A stretch of DNA of 64,000 nt from Ruegeria sp. HKCCD4315. Its GTDB lineage: Bacteria > Pseudomonadota > Alphaproteobacteria > Rhodobacterales > Rhodobacteraceae. Below the pieces are notes generated by a model that saw only the letters and a program-made list of their open reading frames with translations, was not told the DNA's origin and searched no databases. The DNA is taken from positions 2,732,501 through 2,796,500 of the forward strand of contig NZ_WVRN01000001.1 of the NCBI RefSeq assembly GCF_013112245.1. The letters are read 5' to 3'. Both the position numbers and the translations under genes were made by a program. Shown in pieces: positions 26,901 through 34,416 of the stretch. Positions within the stretch are counted from its first letter, which is position 1. The number at the start of each line of letters is the position of its first letter.

Positions 26901-26951
26901 GATCAGCCAAGTATACAGAGGCCGATCAATTGAGCCACGAGCGATGTTCAT
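23910..26951 (-). CDS. RND efflux transporter permease subunit
   Basis: A 1013-residue proton-driven resistance-nodulation-division pump of the AcrB superfamily. It has twelve membrane helices in two repeats: N-terminal helix at about 11-30, helices 2-6 between about 335 and 490, another block at about 525, and the C-terminal set from about 845. The proton-relay motif GMLVDNAIVVAEG in helix 4 supplies one essential Asp. Large periplasmic loops lie between helices 1-2 and 7-8. It lacks the long AcrB C-terminal tail. Expressed after its adaptor (11-base gap) and marR. Substrates cannot be inferred. No TolC-type gene is present nearby. Confidence 0.95.
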   Translation of the reverse strand: MNIARGSIDRPLYTWLIILIALFGGIWGFLSLGRLEDPAFTIKNAVIVTQYPGATAEQVALEVSEPLESAIQQMGEVDVITSVNQPGQSLIEVEIKSTYDGSELPDIWTRLRAKVRDAARGLPSGVGQPYVNDGFGDVFGLFYAVTAEGFSDAEKHELATFLRRELLAVNGVADVEVQGLPNEAIFVEPDLAISVNQNVPLQAINEAIANADSVNSSGSLRSDSDRTTILTAEGSDSVSAIAGLSVGSQGQVINLFDMSNVYRARQNDPDIMIRYNGTEAFTLGIAGLSTENIVEVGKRVDAKFEDLNTAIPFGVDILPIYQQHVVVEKASNDFLVNLAMSVAIVVAVLGIFMGWRAAIVVGSTLLLTVVGTLLFMSLFSIEMERISLGALIIAMGMLVDNAIVVAEGMQIAMLRGKSSRDAAEDVASKTQIPLLGATVIGIMAFAGIGLSPDATGEFLFSLFAVIGISLLLSWVLAITVTPLLGHYFFKQGKEGEIDAYGGILFRIYGAILHFALRFRWLVVAGLIAVTVACYAGFGLMKQQFFPNSNTPLFFVHYKLPQGTPIARTAQDMAVFEDWLAERDDVVSVTTFVGQGATRFMLTYSAEKPNPSYGHMIIRTESLEDIPALQADLEAFGSVQFPEGEFGTKRLIFGPGGGDPIQARFSGSDPVVLRQLADEAVQRMAAASPNALLVHHDWREQELAVQPIYATERAQTAGVTREDIAATLQFSTDGITGGVLRERDRQIPIILRRPADGDYSIVDQVVYSDQTERFVPIEQMVDGFEYKSLNTLVHRRDRVLTITVGADIPPDLTAAQVHAEVRDAIEAIELPPGYKMEWGGEFEDSRDAQESLGKQLPLSLLIMVLISVLLFNAIRQPIIIWLLVPMSVNGVVIGLLGTGLPFTFTALLGLLSLSGMLIKNGIVLVEEIDLVRAAGKPLRESIVEASVSRLRPVMLAAITTILGMAPLLTDAFFVSMAVTIMGGLAFATILTMVAAPVFYLLFFKRDERREAQAA

Positions 26952-26962
26952 CCGTCAGCCCC

Positions 26963-28000
26963 TTAATTCGCAAAACCTGTAAACCGGCGCACCGCTTGGC
27001 CGTCGGTCAACACAGCACCTCCGGCGACGACAACTTCGTCACCATCAGAAAGTCCAGTTAGAACCCGTATATCGCCGGTTTGCGTGGGTTCGATGGTCAC
27101 AGGTACACGGCGAACGGAGCCTTCATCAGCGCCGGTCGGCGAGAACACCATGACGCTCAGCTCACCGGTGGCATCAACGACAATAGCCGTTGCCGGGACG
27201 ACAATACCTTTACGTTCGTCCTTTACATGAACGTTTACGGTGACCGACGAGCCAGGGAGGATCTGCAGGCCCTCGGGTGGTGTCAGGCCGAACTGGATGC
27301 GGAAAGTCTGTCCGACGCTCGAGGTTTCCGCGTCGAATTCGCGAATCTCCAGCGGGAAGACCTCTTCACTAACCGGGAACTTTGCGGTGATCGCGATGTC
27401 TTCGTTCTGGTTCGAGCGTTGGAACAAGATTTCTGGAACGTCTACCTCGATACGCAATTCGGACATGTCGTGAATGCGAACGATGGGGGAACCCGACGAG
27501 ACGGTGGTGAAGGCCTCGACCGCACGGCTGGAGACCAGCGCATCAAAAGGTGCGGTCAGTGTCGCATGTTCCAGATCATATTCCGCATCGCGCAGGGCAA
27601 TCGCAGCCAATTGCGCCTCGGTCTCAGCATCATCGACGGCCACCTGGCTAGCCGCTGTACCCCGCAGACGTGAGAGGCGCGCAACGGTGCGATCTGCCTG
27701 TTCCTTTTGTAACCGCGCCCGATTCAGACGCAGTTCAAACGGTTCCTGATCCAAACGTGCGATCAGGCCGTCTTTCGGGATCACAAACCCTTCGTTGACA
27801 GGCATCTCGACGATCTGGCCTGCAACCTGAAAAGCCAGATCGACGGTTTGACGTGCGGCGACGCGACCAAAGAACTGGCGGGTAAAGCCCGGCGCCGTTT
27901 CGTGCACCTGCATAAGCTTTACTGGTTTCGGAGTGTCTTGCGCGGCAATGGGGCTTGCCAGAACGGCCAGAGCAAGGCCGATAGAGGTCAGGAGTTTCAT
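26963..28000 (-). CDS. RND efflux periplasmic adaptor subunit
   Basis: A 345-residue membrane-fusion protein with a cleavable signal peptide (MKLLTSIGLALAVLASPIAAQ). The barrel-sandwich (lipoyl) halves are GRVAARQTVDLAFQVAGQI and ATLTAPFDALVSS. A short helical hairpin lies between them, with beta-barrel and membrane-proximal domains after. No lipobox is visible, so it is probably a soluble or weakly anchored adaptor, which is short for AcrA-type proteins. ATGA overlap with the marR stop makes marR, adaptor and pump one operon. Confidence 0.92.
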   Translation of the reverse strand: MKLLTSIGLALAVLASPIAAQDTPKPVKLMQVHETAPGFTRQFFGRVAARQTVDLAFQVAGQIVEMPVNEGFVIPKDGLIARLDQEPFELRLNRARLQKEQADRTVARLSRLRGTAASQVAVDDAETEAQLAAIALRDAEYDLEHATLTAPFDALVSSRAVEAFTTVSSGSPIVRIHDMSELRIEVDVPEILFQRSNQNEDIAITAKFPVSEEVFPLEIREFDAETSSVGQTFRIQFGLTPPEGLQILPGSSVTVNVHVKDERKGIVVPATAIVVDATGELSVMVFSPTGADEGSVRRVPVTIEPTQTGDIRVLTGLSDGDEVVVAGGAVLTDGQAVRRFTGFAN

Positions 28001-28464
28001 TTCTTCAATCCCTCGGGTATTCCCGTTTTCAAAACGTTGTCACGGATTTTGCGCGCCAGGCGCGCGAATTCGGCAGTTTCTTCTTTGTTCAGACCAGAGG
28101 CTCTGTGGAAAAGTCCTCCGGCCTCATTGACCAGCATGTTGCGTGCCTCTTCACCTTTTTCGGTCAGCACCAAAAGCCAGGCCCGGCGGTCTTCGGGGTC
28201 GCGTTCGCGGGTCAGATAGCCAGCCTTTTCCAAAGCGTCGGCTGTGGCAGTGATTGTGGACGGGACGCTCAGCATATCGGCGGCCAGCACCCCCATGCGT
28301 TTCGGCTGATCCAGTTTGATCAACATGTGGCATTCTGGATGGGTCAGATCTGTTTCGATACAGTCAAAGGTTTCTTCAAGCTTCCAGTATAGGGCATACA
28401 CCCCCATGATCGCCTGAATCTCGGGGCTGAGGCGATTTAGCCGGACGCTGGTGTCATCTTGCAT
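27997..28464 (-). CDS. MarR family transcriptional regulator
   Basis: A 155-residue winged-helix regulator, first gene of the RND efflux operon, so it very likely represses the operon and responds to a pump substrate. The recognition-helix region (SVPSTITATADALEKAGYLTRERDPEDRRAWLL, quoted here only as TITATADALEKAGYL) and the DRRAW wing are typical of the family. The ATG at 28464 has GGAGA 7 bases upstream; a start ten codons earlier lacks one. An imperfect dyad at 28498-28528 in its upstream region is a candidate operator. Confidence 0.92.
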   Translation of the reverse strand: MQDDTSVRLNRLSPEIQAIMGVYALYWKLEETFDCIETDLTHPECHMLIKLDQPKRMGVLAADMLSVPSTITATADALEKAGYLTRERDPEDRRAWLLVLTEKGEEARNMLVNEAGGLFHRASGLNKEETAEFARLARKIRDNVLKTGIPEGLKK

Positions 28465-28497
28465 AAGTAGTCTCCGCGCGAGTCTGGGGGCCATATA

Positions 28498-28528
28498 CTT
28501 CGAATTCTGAACTATTCAAGATATGAAG
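28498..28528. promoter_or_regulatory. Candidate MarR operator (imperfect dyad)
   Basis: A 31-base imperfect inverted repeat centred on 28513, with outer arms CTTC / GAAG and core TGAA-CTA-TTCA. It lies between marR (start 28464) and the divergent KAS III-like gene. Its position fits autoregulation and possible co-control of the divergent gene. No binding data; by-eye symmetry only. Confidence 0.4.
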
Positions 28529-28623
28529 TTAGACTTGTGAACACATTCCCTTAAGTCAACATACCTTGATCAAATCACACCATGACTGCATTTTGGGCAG
28601 ATCCGAAACATTCAGGGCTCGCC

Positions 28624-29748
28624 ATGTATACCCCCGCCATCACCGGTACCGGTGTCTTTACGCCTCAGAACGTCATCACCAATGCCGAACTGGTCCAAGC
28701 GTTCAACGCCTATGCCGACAAACAAAACGAAAAGAACGCCGAGGCCATCGCGTCCGGTCAGATCGAGCCGATGCAGCATTCCTCGGAAGAGTTCATCGTC
28801 AAGGCATCGGGGATCGAGAATCGTTTTGTGATGGACAAGGCTGGTGTGCTGGACCCCGACGTCATGCATCCAGCCCTGCGCCAACGTAGCGATGAAGAAC
28901 CCGGGATTATGACCGAGATGGCGGTTGATGCCTGCAAGAAAGCGCTGGCACAAGCCGGGCGTACGGCCGCGGATGTCGACCTGGTGATTTGCGCCGCCTC
29001 AAACCACGAGCGTGCCTATCCAGCGATAGCAATCGAAATACAGCAGGAACTCGGCATCGATGGTTTCGGCTTTGACATGAATGTCGCCTGTTCTTCGGCA
29101 ACGTTCGGCATACAGGCAGCGGCGGACATGGTGCGGTCCGGATCGGTACGCGCAGCGCTGGTGGTCAATCCCGAAATCTGTTCGGGCCATCTGGAGTGGC
29201 GGGACAGAGACTGTCACTTCATCTTTGGCGACGTGGCGACGGCGACCCTGATCGAACGGATCGAAGAAGCCAAAGGCCCGCATTTCGAAATCCTGTCAAC
29301 GCGCTGCGCGACTACGTTTTCGAACAATATCCGCAACAACAACGGATTCCTGCGCCGCTCGCGTCCGGATGGGATGATTGATCGACGCGACATGCAATTC
29401 ATGCAAAACGGTCGAAAAGTGTTCAAGGAAGTGCTGCCGATGGTCAGCAAACACATCAGTGATCACATGGAAGCCGAAGGGGTCGGGAACACCGACCTGA
29501 AACGCCTTTGGTTGCATCAGGCTAACAAAACCATGAACGATTTCATCGGTAAAAAGGTTCTGGGCCGCACGCCAGAGGCGGATGAACAACCCAACATCCT
29601 TCAGGATTATGCCAACACCTCATCCGCTGGGTCGATTATCGCATTTTCGAAGTATTCGGATGACCTGCAAGAGGGCGATCTGGGTTTGATCTGTTCTTTC
29701 GGGGCCGGGTATTCGGTGGGCTCAGTGATCGTAAAGCGCCACGCCTGA
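28624..29748 (+). CDS. 3-oxoacyl-ACP synthase III-like (FabH family) protein
   Basis: A thiolase-fold condensing enzyme of 374 residues. The full KAS III triad is present: Cys156 (NVACSSATFG), His298 (WLHQANKTM) and Asn331 (DYANTSSAGS). It is longer than housekeeping FabH (about 317) because of an insertion of about 50 charged residues near the N-terminus (ADKQNEKNAEAIASGQ). That places it among the specialised KAS III-like enzymes that prime unusual acyl chains or join acyl groups. I used the ATG at 28624; an ATG 42 bases upstream is also in frame. It is divergent from marR. No acyl carrier protein or plsX lies nearby, so it is not the fab operon copy. Confidence 0.88.
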   Translation: MYTPAITGTGVFTPQNVITNAELVQAFNAYADKQNEKNAEAIASGQIEPMQHSSEEFIVKASGIENRFVMDKAGVLDPDVMHPALRQRSDEEPGIMTEMAVDACKKALAQAGRTAADVDLVICAASNHERAYPAIAIEIQQELGIDGFGFDMNVACSSATFGIQAAADMVRSGSVRAALVVNPEICSGHLEWRDRDCHFIFGDVATATLIERIEEAKGPHFEILSTRCATTFSNNIRNNNGFLRRSRPDGMIDRRDMQFMQNGRKVFKEVLPMVSKHISDHMEAEGVGNTDLKRLWLHQANKTMNDFIGKKVLGRTPEADEQPNILQDYANTSSAGSIIAFSKYSDDLQEGDLGLICSFGAGYSVGSVIVKRHA

Positions 29749-29755
29749 ACAACGC

Positions 29756-31558
29756 CTAATTTTCGGCCGTCACCTTGAAAATCTGGAACGCAGCGCCGGG
29801 TGCGCCCTGAATACTGCTGAGGTAATCAGGCACCTCGCCTTCGACCAGCCGAGTTTGTAGGCCATGCCCTTCCGACGCCCATGCCCAGAATTCAGCCCTT
29901 GGCGCTGACGTGCAGAGCATAACGTAGTCGACACCCAGCTCAGCCAAGCGCGGCGCGGCTTGCGAGGCTTCGACCCGGAACAGGTCAATTTGCGCCAGAA
30001 TTCCGGCCTGATTCCGATGGTAGTTTCCGCCCAGAACCGAATGGTCCGTAAATCGCAACACATGCGCGGCGAAGTCGAAATCAACCAGAATCATGCCGCT
30101 GGGCAGACTTTGCAAAGCCGCGTAAGCGTGCTGTGTACGGCAAGATGCCCCTGATTCTGACGCATCCTGTCCAACAGCGGCAGCCGAAGCGGTGAACGAG
30201 GGTTGAGAAAGCGCGCCGATCTGTTTTTCCAAACTAATGCCCACTTTGGGCGAGGCGCTGATTACAAACGCCACCATCGCCAGACCGGCAGCCATTCGGC
30301 GATCCCGCGCGTAAGACACATAAAGCACGCGGAGAATCTGTGCCTGAACCGCAACAAGCGAAACGCTCAGGAAGGTCATCATCCGGGTCTGGTAGAGGAA
30401 CACGACGAATCCGGCAGCAATCAGGACCAAAAACAAGGTGTAGTCCAATCTGGCCTGCGATCTTGCGGCGAAGGCAAGTGCCGCGCCCATCGAAAGAATG
30501 GACATGGCGATCAAAGCCACGGCTTCACCTCTGTGTCGCTCGAGCACGACCGAGATATTCTGAGCCTCAGCCACCTGGCTCAACCAGTAATCCCGCATAT
30601 CCTGGGGCAGAGCGTCAATTGGATTGCTGAGACAATGGGGGGCAAACGCAAACGCAACGGCAAGTGTCACCACAGCAAGCGCCATGCAGGCCCCGAACCG
30701 ACCCGGAACCGACCAGCCAGAGCCGATCCAAGCTGCAGCCAATAGCCCAAGCGCGGCAACACTTGCGGGCAGGGCCACGCTCAGGGTCAGTGCGTCACAG
30801 CTCGGGTAGAAAAACCCTTCTCGACCGGTTGTGACAAAGCTGGTCAGCGCAAGTGTCGCTGTCAACGCAGTCGCGAAGGTCATTGTGCGCTTACGGGAAG
30901 AGGCACCATTGGCAATCCAGTCGATGGCGCAGAAAACAGCGACAAGGGCGACCTGAAGGATCGACTCGGTACCGACGGACACTGAAAGCCCCAGGCAAAC
31001 GCCTAGCAGCCCTGCAGCATAAGACCTGTCTTTTCGCAGAACAAAAAACGCAAGCGCCGCTGCAAAGAGAAGGATCTGAAGGTTGTGATGATCGAACGAG
31101 AAATAATCGAACTTGCGAGAGTGTTCGAGTGTCAGAACTCCGATAACCAAAGCCGAGATAGCGCCCTCACGTCCACCCAACACACCGCCTGTTACTGCAA
31201 AAGCCCAAAGGGTTAGCGAGGCCAACAGCGCAGGCCAAGCAAAGGCCGTGATCTGAAAGGCGATTTCCGGAGCAATGACCGCGCTCAGCACACTATAGAG
31301 CCCGGCAATCGGGGCATCGACCAAACGCGACCAATGCATCAAGGTGCCGTCGTCGGGTCCCAACCGATGCTGATAGGGGTCAAACCAGCCCTGCCCCGCC
31401 AAAAGGTCGCGCACACCAACCCAACGCATCACATCGTCAGACCCTTCGTAGTGGCCGCTGAGCGTCATTAGGACCACCAGCATCGCAAAGGCGCACAGGA
31501 AAGCCCACCGAACCACCGGGTCGGCGCAACTGCTATAACGCTTTTGCAATGTCTGCAT
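29756..31558 (-). CDS. Large polytopic membrane protein, possible GT-C glycosyltransferase
   Basis: A 600-residue integral membrane protein with about 12 hydrophobic segments in the first 450 residues and a soluble periplasmic C-terminal domain of about 140. The loop after the first helix has an acidic motif (GSDDVMRW) and continues GWFDPYQHRLGPDDG ... HWSRLVDAP. This resembles the first periplasmic loop of GT-C enzymes and STT3-like proteins, which use lipid-linked sugars. I cannot assign a donor or acceptor. The ATG at 31558 has GAGG upstream. Convergent with the KAS III-like gene by 7 bases. The fold assignment is inference. Confidence 0.65.
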   Translation of the reverse strand: MQTLQKRYSSCADPVVRWAFLCAFAMLVVLMTLSGHYEGSDDVMRWVGVRDLLAGQGWFDPYQHRLGPDDGTLMHWSRLVDAPIAGLYSVLSAVIAPEIAFQITAFAWPALLASLTLWAFAVTGGVLGGREGAISALVIGVLTLEHSRKFDYFSFDHHNLQILLFAAALAFFVLRKDRSYAAGLLGVCLGLSVSVGTESILQVALVAVFCAIDWIANGASSRKRTMTFATALTATLALTSFVTTGREGFFYPSCDALTLSVALPASVAALGLLAAAWIGSGWSVPGRFGACMALAVVTLAVAFAFAPHCLSNPIDALPQDMRDYWLSQVAEAQNISVVLERHRGEAVALIAMSILSMGAALAFAARSQARLDYTLFLVLIAAGFVVFLYQTRMMTFLSVSLVAVQAQILRVLYVSYARDRRMAAGLAMVAFVISASPKVGISLEKQIGALSQPSFTASAAAVGQDASESGASCRTQHAYAALQSLPSGMILVDFDFAAHVLRFTDHSVLGGNYHRNQAGILAQIDLFRVEASQAAPRLAELGVDYVMLCTSAPRAEFWAWASEGHGLQTRLVEGEVPDYLSSIQGAPGAAFQIFKVTAEN

Positions 31559-31736
31559 GCTTTTTGATCCTCGACAGCACTGTCTGCGCCAGACTTCTAT
31601 CGCATGGGCGTGACTGAATTGAGGCACGCTGCACCATGTGGGACCATGTTTTGACCGAAAATCAGTGTCACGCCATGATGCCAAAGCAACCGGCGGTTTT
31701 CAGCCAGTGCGCGAGAACTCACCTAAGACGATAGGC

Positions 31737-32198
31737 TCAGCTGACGCTTTCTTCTTCGAGATGCAGCTTCATCTCGATCAGGACCTGTTGCAACAGACTG
31801 GTTTCTTTCAGCAGCCGTTTGGCCTCGTTCACGGTAATTATTCCGTCTTCGATAGCAGCCTGATATTCTGTCATCAGCATCGCAAACCGCTGGCTGAGCG
31901 CGATCACATCCGAATTTACACCACCTGTGCGCGGTTCATCCGAGTTGCGATCACCATATGAAAGAGTGATGTTCTTCAGGTCAGCCAAAGCAGATGTCAC
32001 ATGCGGATAAGACGCTGCATTTTCAAGGCGAGCCACTGCATCCACAGGCATGAATCTGTCCGCATGTTCAGCATTGTCGGAGTAATATCGCCCTAATGTG
32101 GCCTTCGATTTCCCCGTAATTTCACATGCCGCCTCGATTCCGACGTCCTTGACCAATGCTTCAGTGTGCTTCTTCAGATAGGCCCCGATATCTGCCAT
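31737..32198 (-). CDS. Putative phage-type helix-turn-helix regulator
   Basis: A 153-residue soluble protein. The N-terminal half contains a helix-turn-helix-like segment (VGIEAACEITGKSKATLGRY), then the motif DRFMPVDAVARLENAASYPHVTSALA. I recall this from regulator proteins in alphaproteobacterial prophage-like regions. The C-terminal half is helical and acidic. A perfect 12-base palindrome lies about 60 bases upstream of the start. It stands alone with gene-poor flanks. Function is inferred from resemblance only. Confidence 0.6.
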   Translation of the reverse strand: MADIGAYLKKHTEALVKDVGIEAACEITGKSKATLGRYYSDNAEHADRFMPVDAVARLENAASYPHVTSALADLKNITLSYGDRNSDEPRTGGVNSDVIALSQRFAMLMTEYQAAIEDGIITVNEAKRLLKETSLLQQVLIEMKLHLEEESVS

Positions 32199-32552
32199 TT
32201 TTTTACCTTTGTTACCTGCAAACGCCCGCCCGATGTCCAAACGGGGGAAAGCGTCGGGAAATTTCCCATAACTGAGTCATAATTGAAATGTCATACATTG
32301 ACTATCCCTCAGATAAGCGGGGGATTTTGTGAGTGAGTGGCGGCAGTTCAAGCCGGTAATGAGTGATTGCGAGGTGGTATTGTTTGGCCTCGCTGCGTTT
32401 TGGCCACATGTTGGCCGACGGCGTCGCTGTTGCAGATGCGGGGGTTCCATCCCCTAGAGCGTAGCTCGGCCTCTGCAGAAACAACGGCGACGTCGCTCCA
32501 TCAAATTGATTGCTGTCTTGTTCCTTTCCACCAAGCGATTTAGACCCGCGCC
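32199..32552. other. Gene-free interval of 354 bases with a palindrome
   Basis: Between the phage-type regulator and tdk. The part next to the regulator (32256-32310) is AT-rich and holds the perfect palindrome GGGAAATTTCCC at 32256-32267 plus ATGACA/TTATGG elements with 17-base spacing on the minus strand. The rest (32330-32550) is GC-rich, and I see no credible gene. A stretch with GGGGGTTCCATCCCC at about 32437-32452 looks like a tRNA T-arm but has no matching arms. It could hold degraded mobile-element sequence. Confidence 0.5.
32256..32267. promoter_or_regulatory. Candidate operator palindrome upstream of the phage-type regulator
   Basis: GGGAAATTTCCC is perfectly symmetrical and sits 58 bases upstream of the regulator start, in the only AT-rich part of the gap. 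Autoregulation is a reasonable guess. No second copy was noticed in this window. Confidence 0.4.
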
Positions 32553-33131
32553 ATGGCAAAGCTGTATTTCAACTATTCGACCATGAACGCGGGCAAATCG
32601 ACCGTGTTGCTGCAAGCCTCGCACAACTATCGCGAGCGCGGGATGCAGACCTATCTGATGACTGCTGCTATTGACGGGCGTGCGGGTGCCGGTCGGATAG
32701 CCTCGCGTATCGGCATCTCGGAGCAAGCCGACACCTTCACTCCTGACGACGATGTATTCACTATGATTCAGAATCGCCTGAACGAAGGCGTGGTGGCGTG
32801 CGTGTTCATCGACGAGGCCCAGTTCCTGTCCGAAGAACAGGTCTGGCAGTTGGCACGCGCAGTCGATGATCTGAAAGTGCCAGTTTTGGCCTATGGGTTA
32901 AGGGTGGATTTTCAGGGAAAACTGTTCCCCGGATCAGCCGCCTTGCTGGCCCTTGCAGACGAGATGCGCGAGGTGCGCACAATCTGCAAATGCGGCCGCA
33001 AGGCCACAATGGTGATTCGTCAGGACGAAAACGGGAATGCCATCACCGAGGGTGCTCAGGTACAGATCGGCGGCAACGAGACCTATGTCTCGCTCTGCCG
33101 CAAGCACTGGCGTGAGGCGATGGGCGACTAA
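32553..33131 (+). CDS. tdk: Thymidine kinase, type II
   Basis: Phosphorylates thymidine to dTMP in the salvage pathway. The 192 residues show the P-loop variant FNYSTMNAGKST at 6-17, the catalytic/Walker B segment VFIDEAQFL near 88-96, the lasso region, and a zinc site made by CKC near residue 148 with a further Cys in SLCRKHW near the C-terminus. Length matches bacterial TK1-like enzymes. The last four bases overlap the convergent dehydrogenase gene. Confidence 0.96.
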   Translation: MAKLYFNYSTMNAGKSTVLLQASHNYRERGMQTYLMTAAIDGRAGAGRIASRIGISEQADTFTPDDDVFTMIQNRLNEGVVACVFIDEAQFLSEEQVWQLARAVDDLKVPVLAYGLRVDFQGKLFPGSAALLALADEMREVRTICKCGRKATMVIRQDENGNAITEGAQVQIGGNETYVSLCRKHWREAMGD

Positions 33132-34078
33132 ACCGGATTGGGCAGCGCCCTGCCTGCGACAAAGGCCGCGACGTTGTCCAGCGCCATGTGCCCCATGCTG
33201 CTGCGGACTTCTTCGGTGGCCGTACCCAGATGGGGCAGCAAGGTGACGTTTTCCATATCGCAGAGGGCCTGGGGTACTTTGGGTTCAAACTCGTAGACGT
33301 CCAGCCCCGCCCCTGCAATCTGACCGGATCGAAGCGCCGAGATCAGGGCCATTTCGTCCACGACCTCGCCCCGCGCAATGTTGACCAGGATGGCCGAAGC
33401 GCGCATCGCTTCAAGGACCTGAGAGTTGACCAGATGGCGAGTGTCGGCCCCGCCAGGAACCGCCAGCACAAGGAAGTCGACCGAGGCGGCCAGAGCCTGC
33501 AAATCGGGGATGAACTCTGCCGGAAAGTCCAAGTCCTTTGCGCTGCGGGACTGGTATGCCACCCGCATTCCGAACCCGAAATGACAACGCCGGGCAATGG
33601 CCTGCCCGATGCGGCCCATCCCAACAATGCCGACGCGCTTGCCGGTAACGTGATGTCCCAGCATCTGCGTCGGGTGCCACCCCTGCCACTGGCCCGATCG
33701 GACCAGCCGCTCGCCTTCGCCTGCGCGACGCGCCGTGGTCAGCAGCAGGGTCATAGCGATATCTGCCGTCGCGTCGGTTACAGCGCCAGGCGTGTTCGTC
33801 ACCTCGACCCCTTTTGCGCGCGCGGCTTCGACGTCGATATGATTGTAGCCAACGCCGAAATTGGCCAACAGCTTGCAGCGCACTGTACCCGCATCTGCAA
33901 AAACCTGCGCCGAGAACAAATCGCCCAGTGTTGGCACAACAACGTCGAATTTCGTCAAAGCAGACAGCATCTCCAGCCGCGACAAGGGCAGAGTGTTTTC
34001 ACGTATCTCTACGTCGAACTCGGTACGGGCGCGGGCCTCGACCGCCGGTGTCATTGGGCGCGTGATCAGCAGTTTCAT
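33128..34078 (-). CDS. D-isomer-specific 2-hydroxyacid dehydrogenase (glyoxylate/hydroxypyruvate reductase type)
   Basis: A 316-residue NAD(P)-dependent dehydrogenase that reduces 2-oxoacids such as glyoxylate or hydroxypyruvate to D-2-hydroxyacids. The nucleotide-binding motif is GIVGMGRIGQAIA at about 148-160. Catalytic residues are Arg in NIARGEVVD, Glu in YEFEPKVP, and His in LLPHLGTAT. The substrate loop LANFGVGYNHID is typical of the GyaR/GhrB branch. The exact substrate is not set by sequence. Its ATG overlaps the upstream csaA-like stop by one base (TGATG), so it belongs to the proC-csaA-like-dehydrogenase operon. Confidence 0.9.
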   Translation of the reverse strand: MKLLITRPMTPAVEARARTEFDVEIRENTLPLSRLEMLSALTKFDVVVPTLGDLFSAQVFADAGTVRCKLLANFGVGYNHIDVEAARAKGVEVTNTPGAVTDATADIAMTLLLTTARRAGEGERLVRSGQWQGWHPTQMLGHHVTGKRVGIVGMGRIGQAIARRCHFGFGMRVAYQSRSAKDLDFPAEFIPDLQALAASVDFLVLAVPGGADTRHLVNSQVLEAMRASAILVNIARGEVVDEMALISALRSGQIAGAGLDVYEFEPKVPQALCDMENVTLLPHLGTATEEVRSSMGHMALDNVAAFVAGRALPNPV

Positions 34079-34416
34079 CAGTGCATCCGTCCACCAGTTG
34101 GAACTTTGCCATCCGGTCCGATCAGAACGATCTCGCCGTTTTCATCGGGCAGGCCCAGCACCAGAACTTCGGACATGAACTTGCCGATCTGGCGCGGTGG
34201 AAAATTGACAACGGCCATGACCTGCTTGCCCACCAGAGCCGACGGATCGTAATGTGCCGTGATCTGAGCCGAGGTTTTGCGCTCGCCAATTTCGTCACCA
34301 AAGTCGATCCACATCTTGATCGCGGGCTTGCGGGCCTCGGGATAGGGTTCGGCGCGGATCACCTCGCCCACACGGATGTCGACCTTGAGAAAGTCGTCGA
34401 ATGAAATCTCACTCAC
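34078..34416 (-). CDS. tRNA-binding domain protein, CsaA-like
   Basis: A 112-residue OB-fold protein of the CsaA/YgjH family, formed only of the tRNA-binding (EMAP II-like) domain. The motif FLKVDIRVGEVIRAEPYPEA opens it, and the C-terminal SEVLVLGLPDENGEIVLIGPD segment closes it. CsaA has been described as a tRNA-binding protein with chaperone-like activity. I place the start at the GTG at 34416, with AAGGAGCT 6 bases upstream. That gives the usual family length and an 8-base overlap with the end of proC. A longer frame upstream would lie wholly inside proC. Confidence 0.9.
   Translation of the reverse strand: MSEISFDDFLKVDIRVGEVIRAEPYPEARKPAIKMWIDFGDEIGERKTSAQITAHYDPSALVGKQVMAVVNFPPRQIGKFMSEVLVLGLPDENGEIVLIGPDGKVPTGGRMH

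Noticed and set aside
32437..32455. tRNA-like T-arm GGGGGTTCCATCCCC
   Set aside because: No acceptor, D or anticodon arm can be built around it, and the T-loop does not fit the TTCRA pattern.
32302..32559. An 85-codon minus-strand frame in the gap upstream of tdk
   Set aside because: No ribosome site or recognisable family, and it overlaps the tdk start. It could be debris of a mobile element, but I cannot support a gene.
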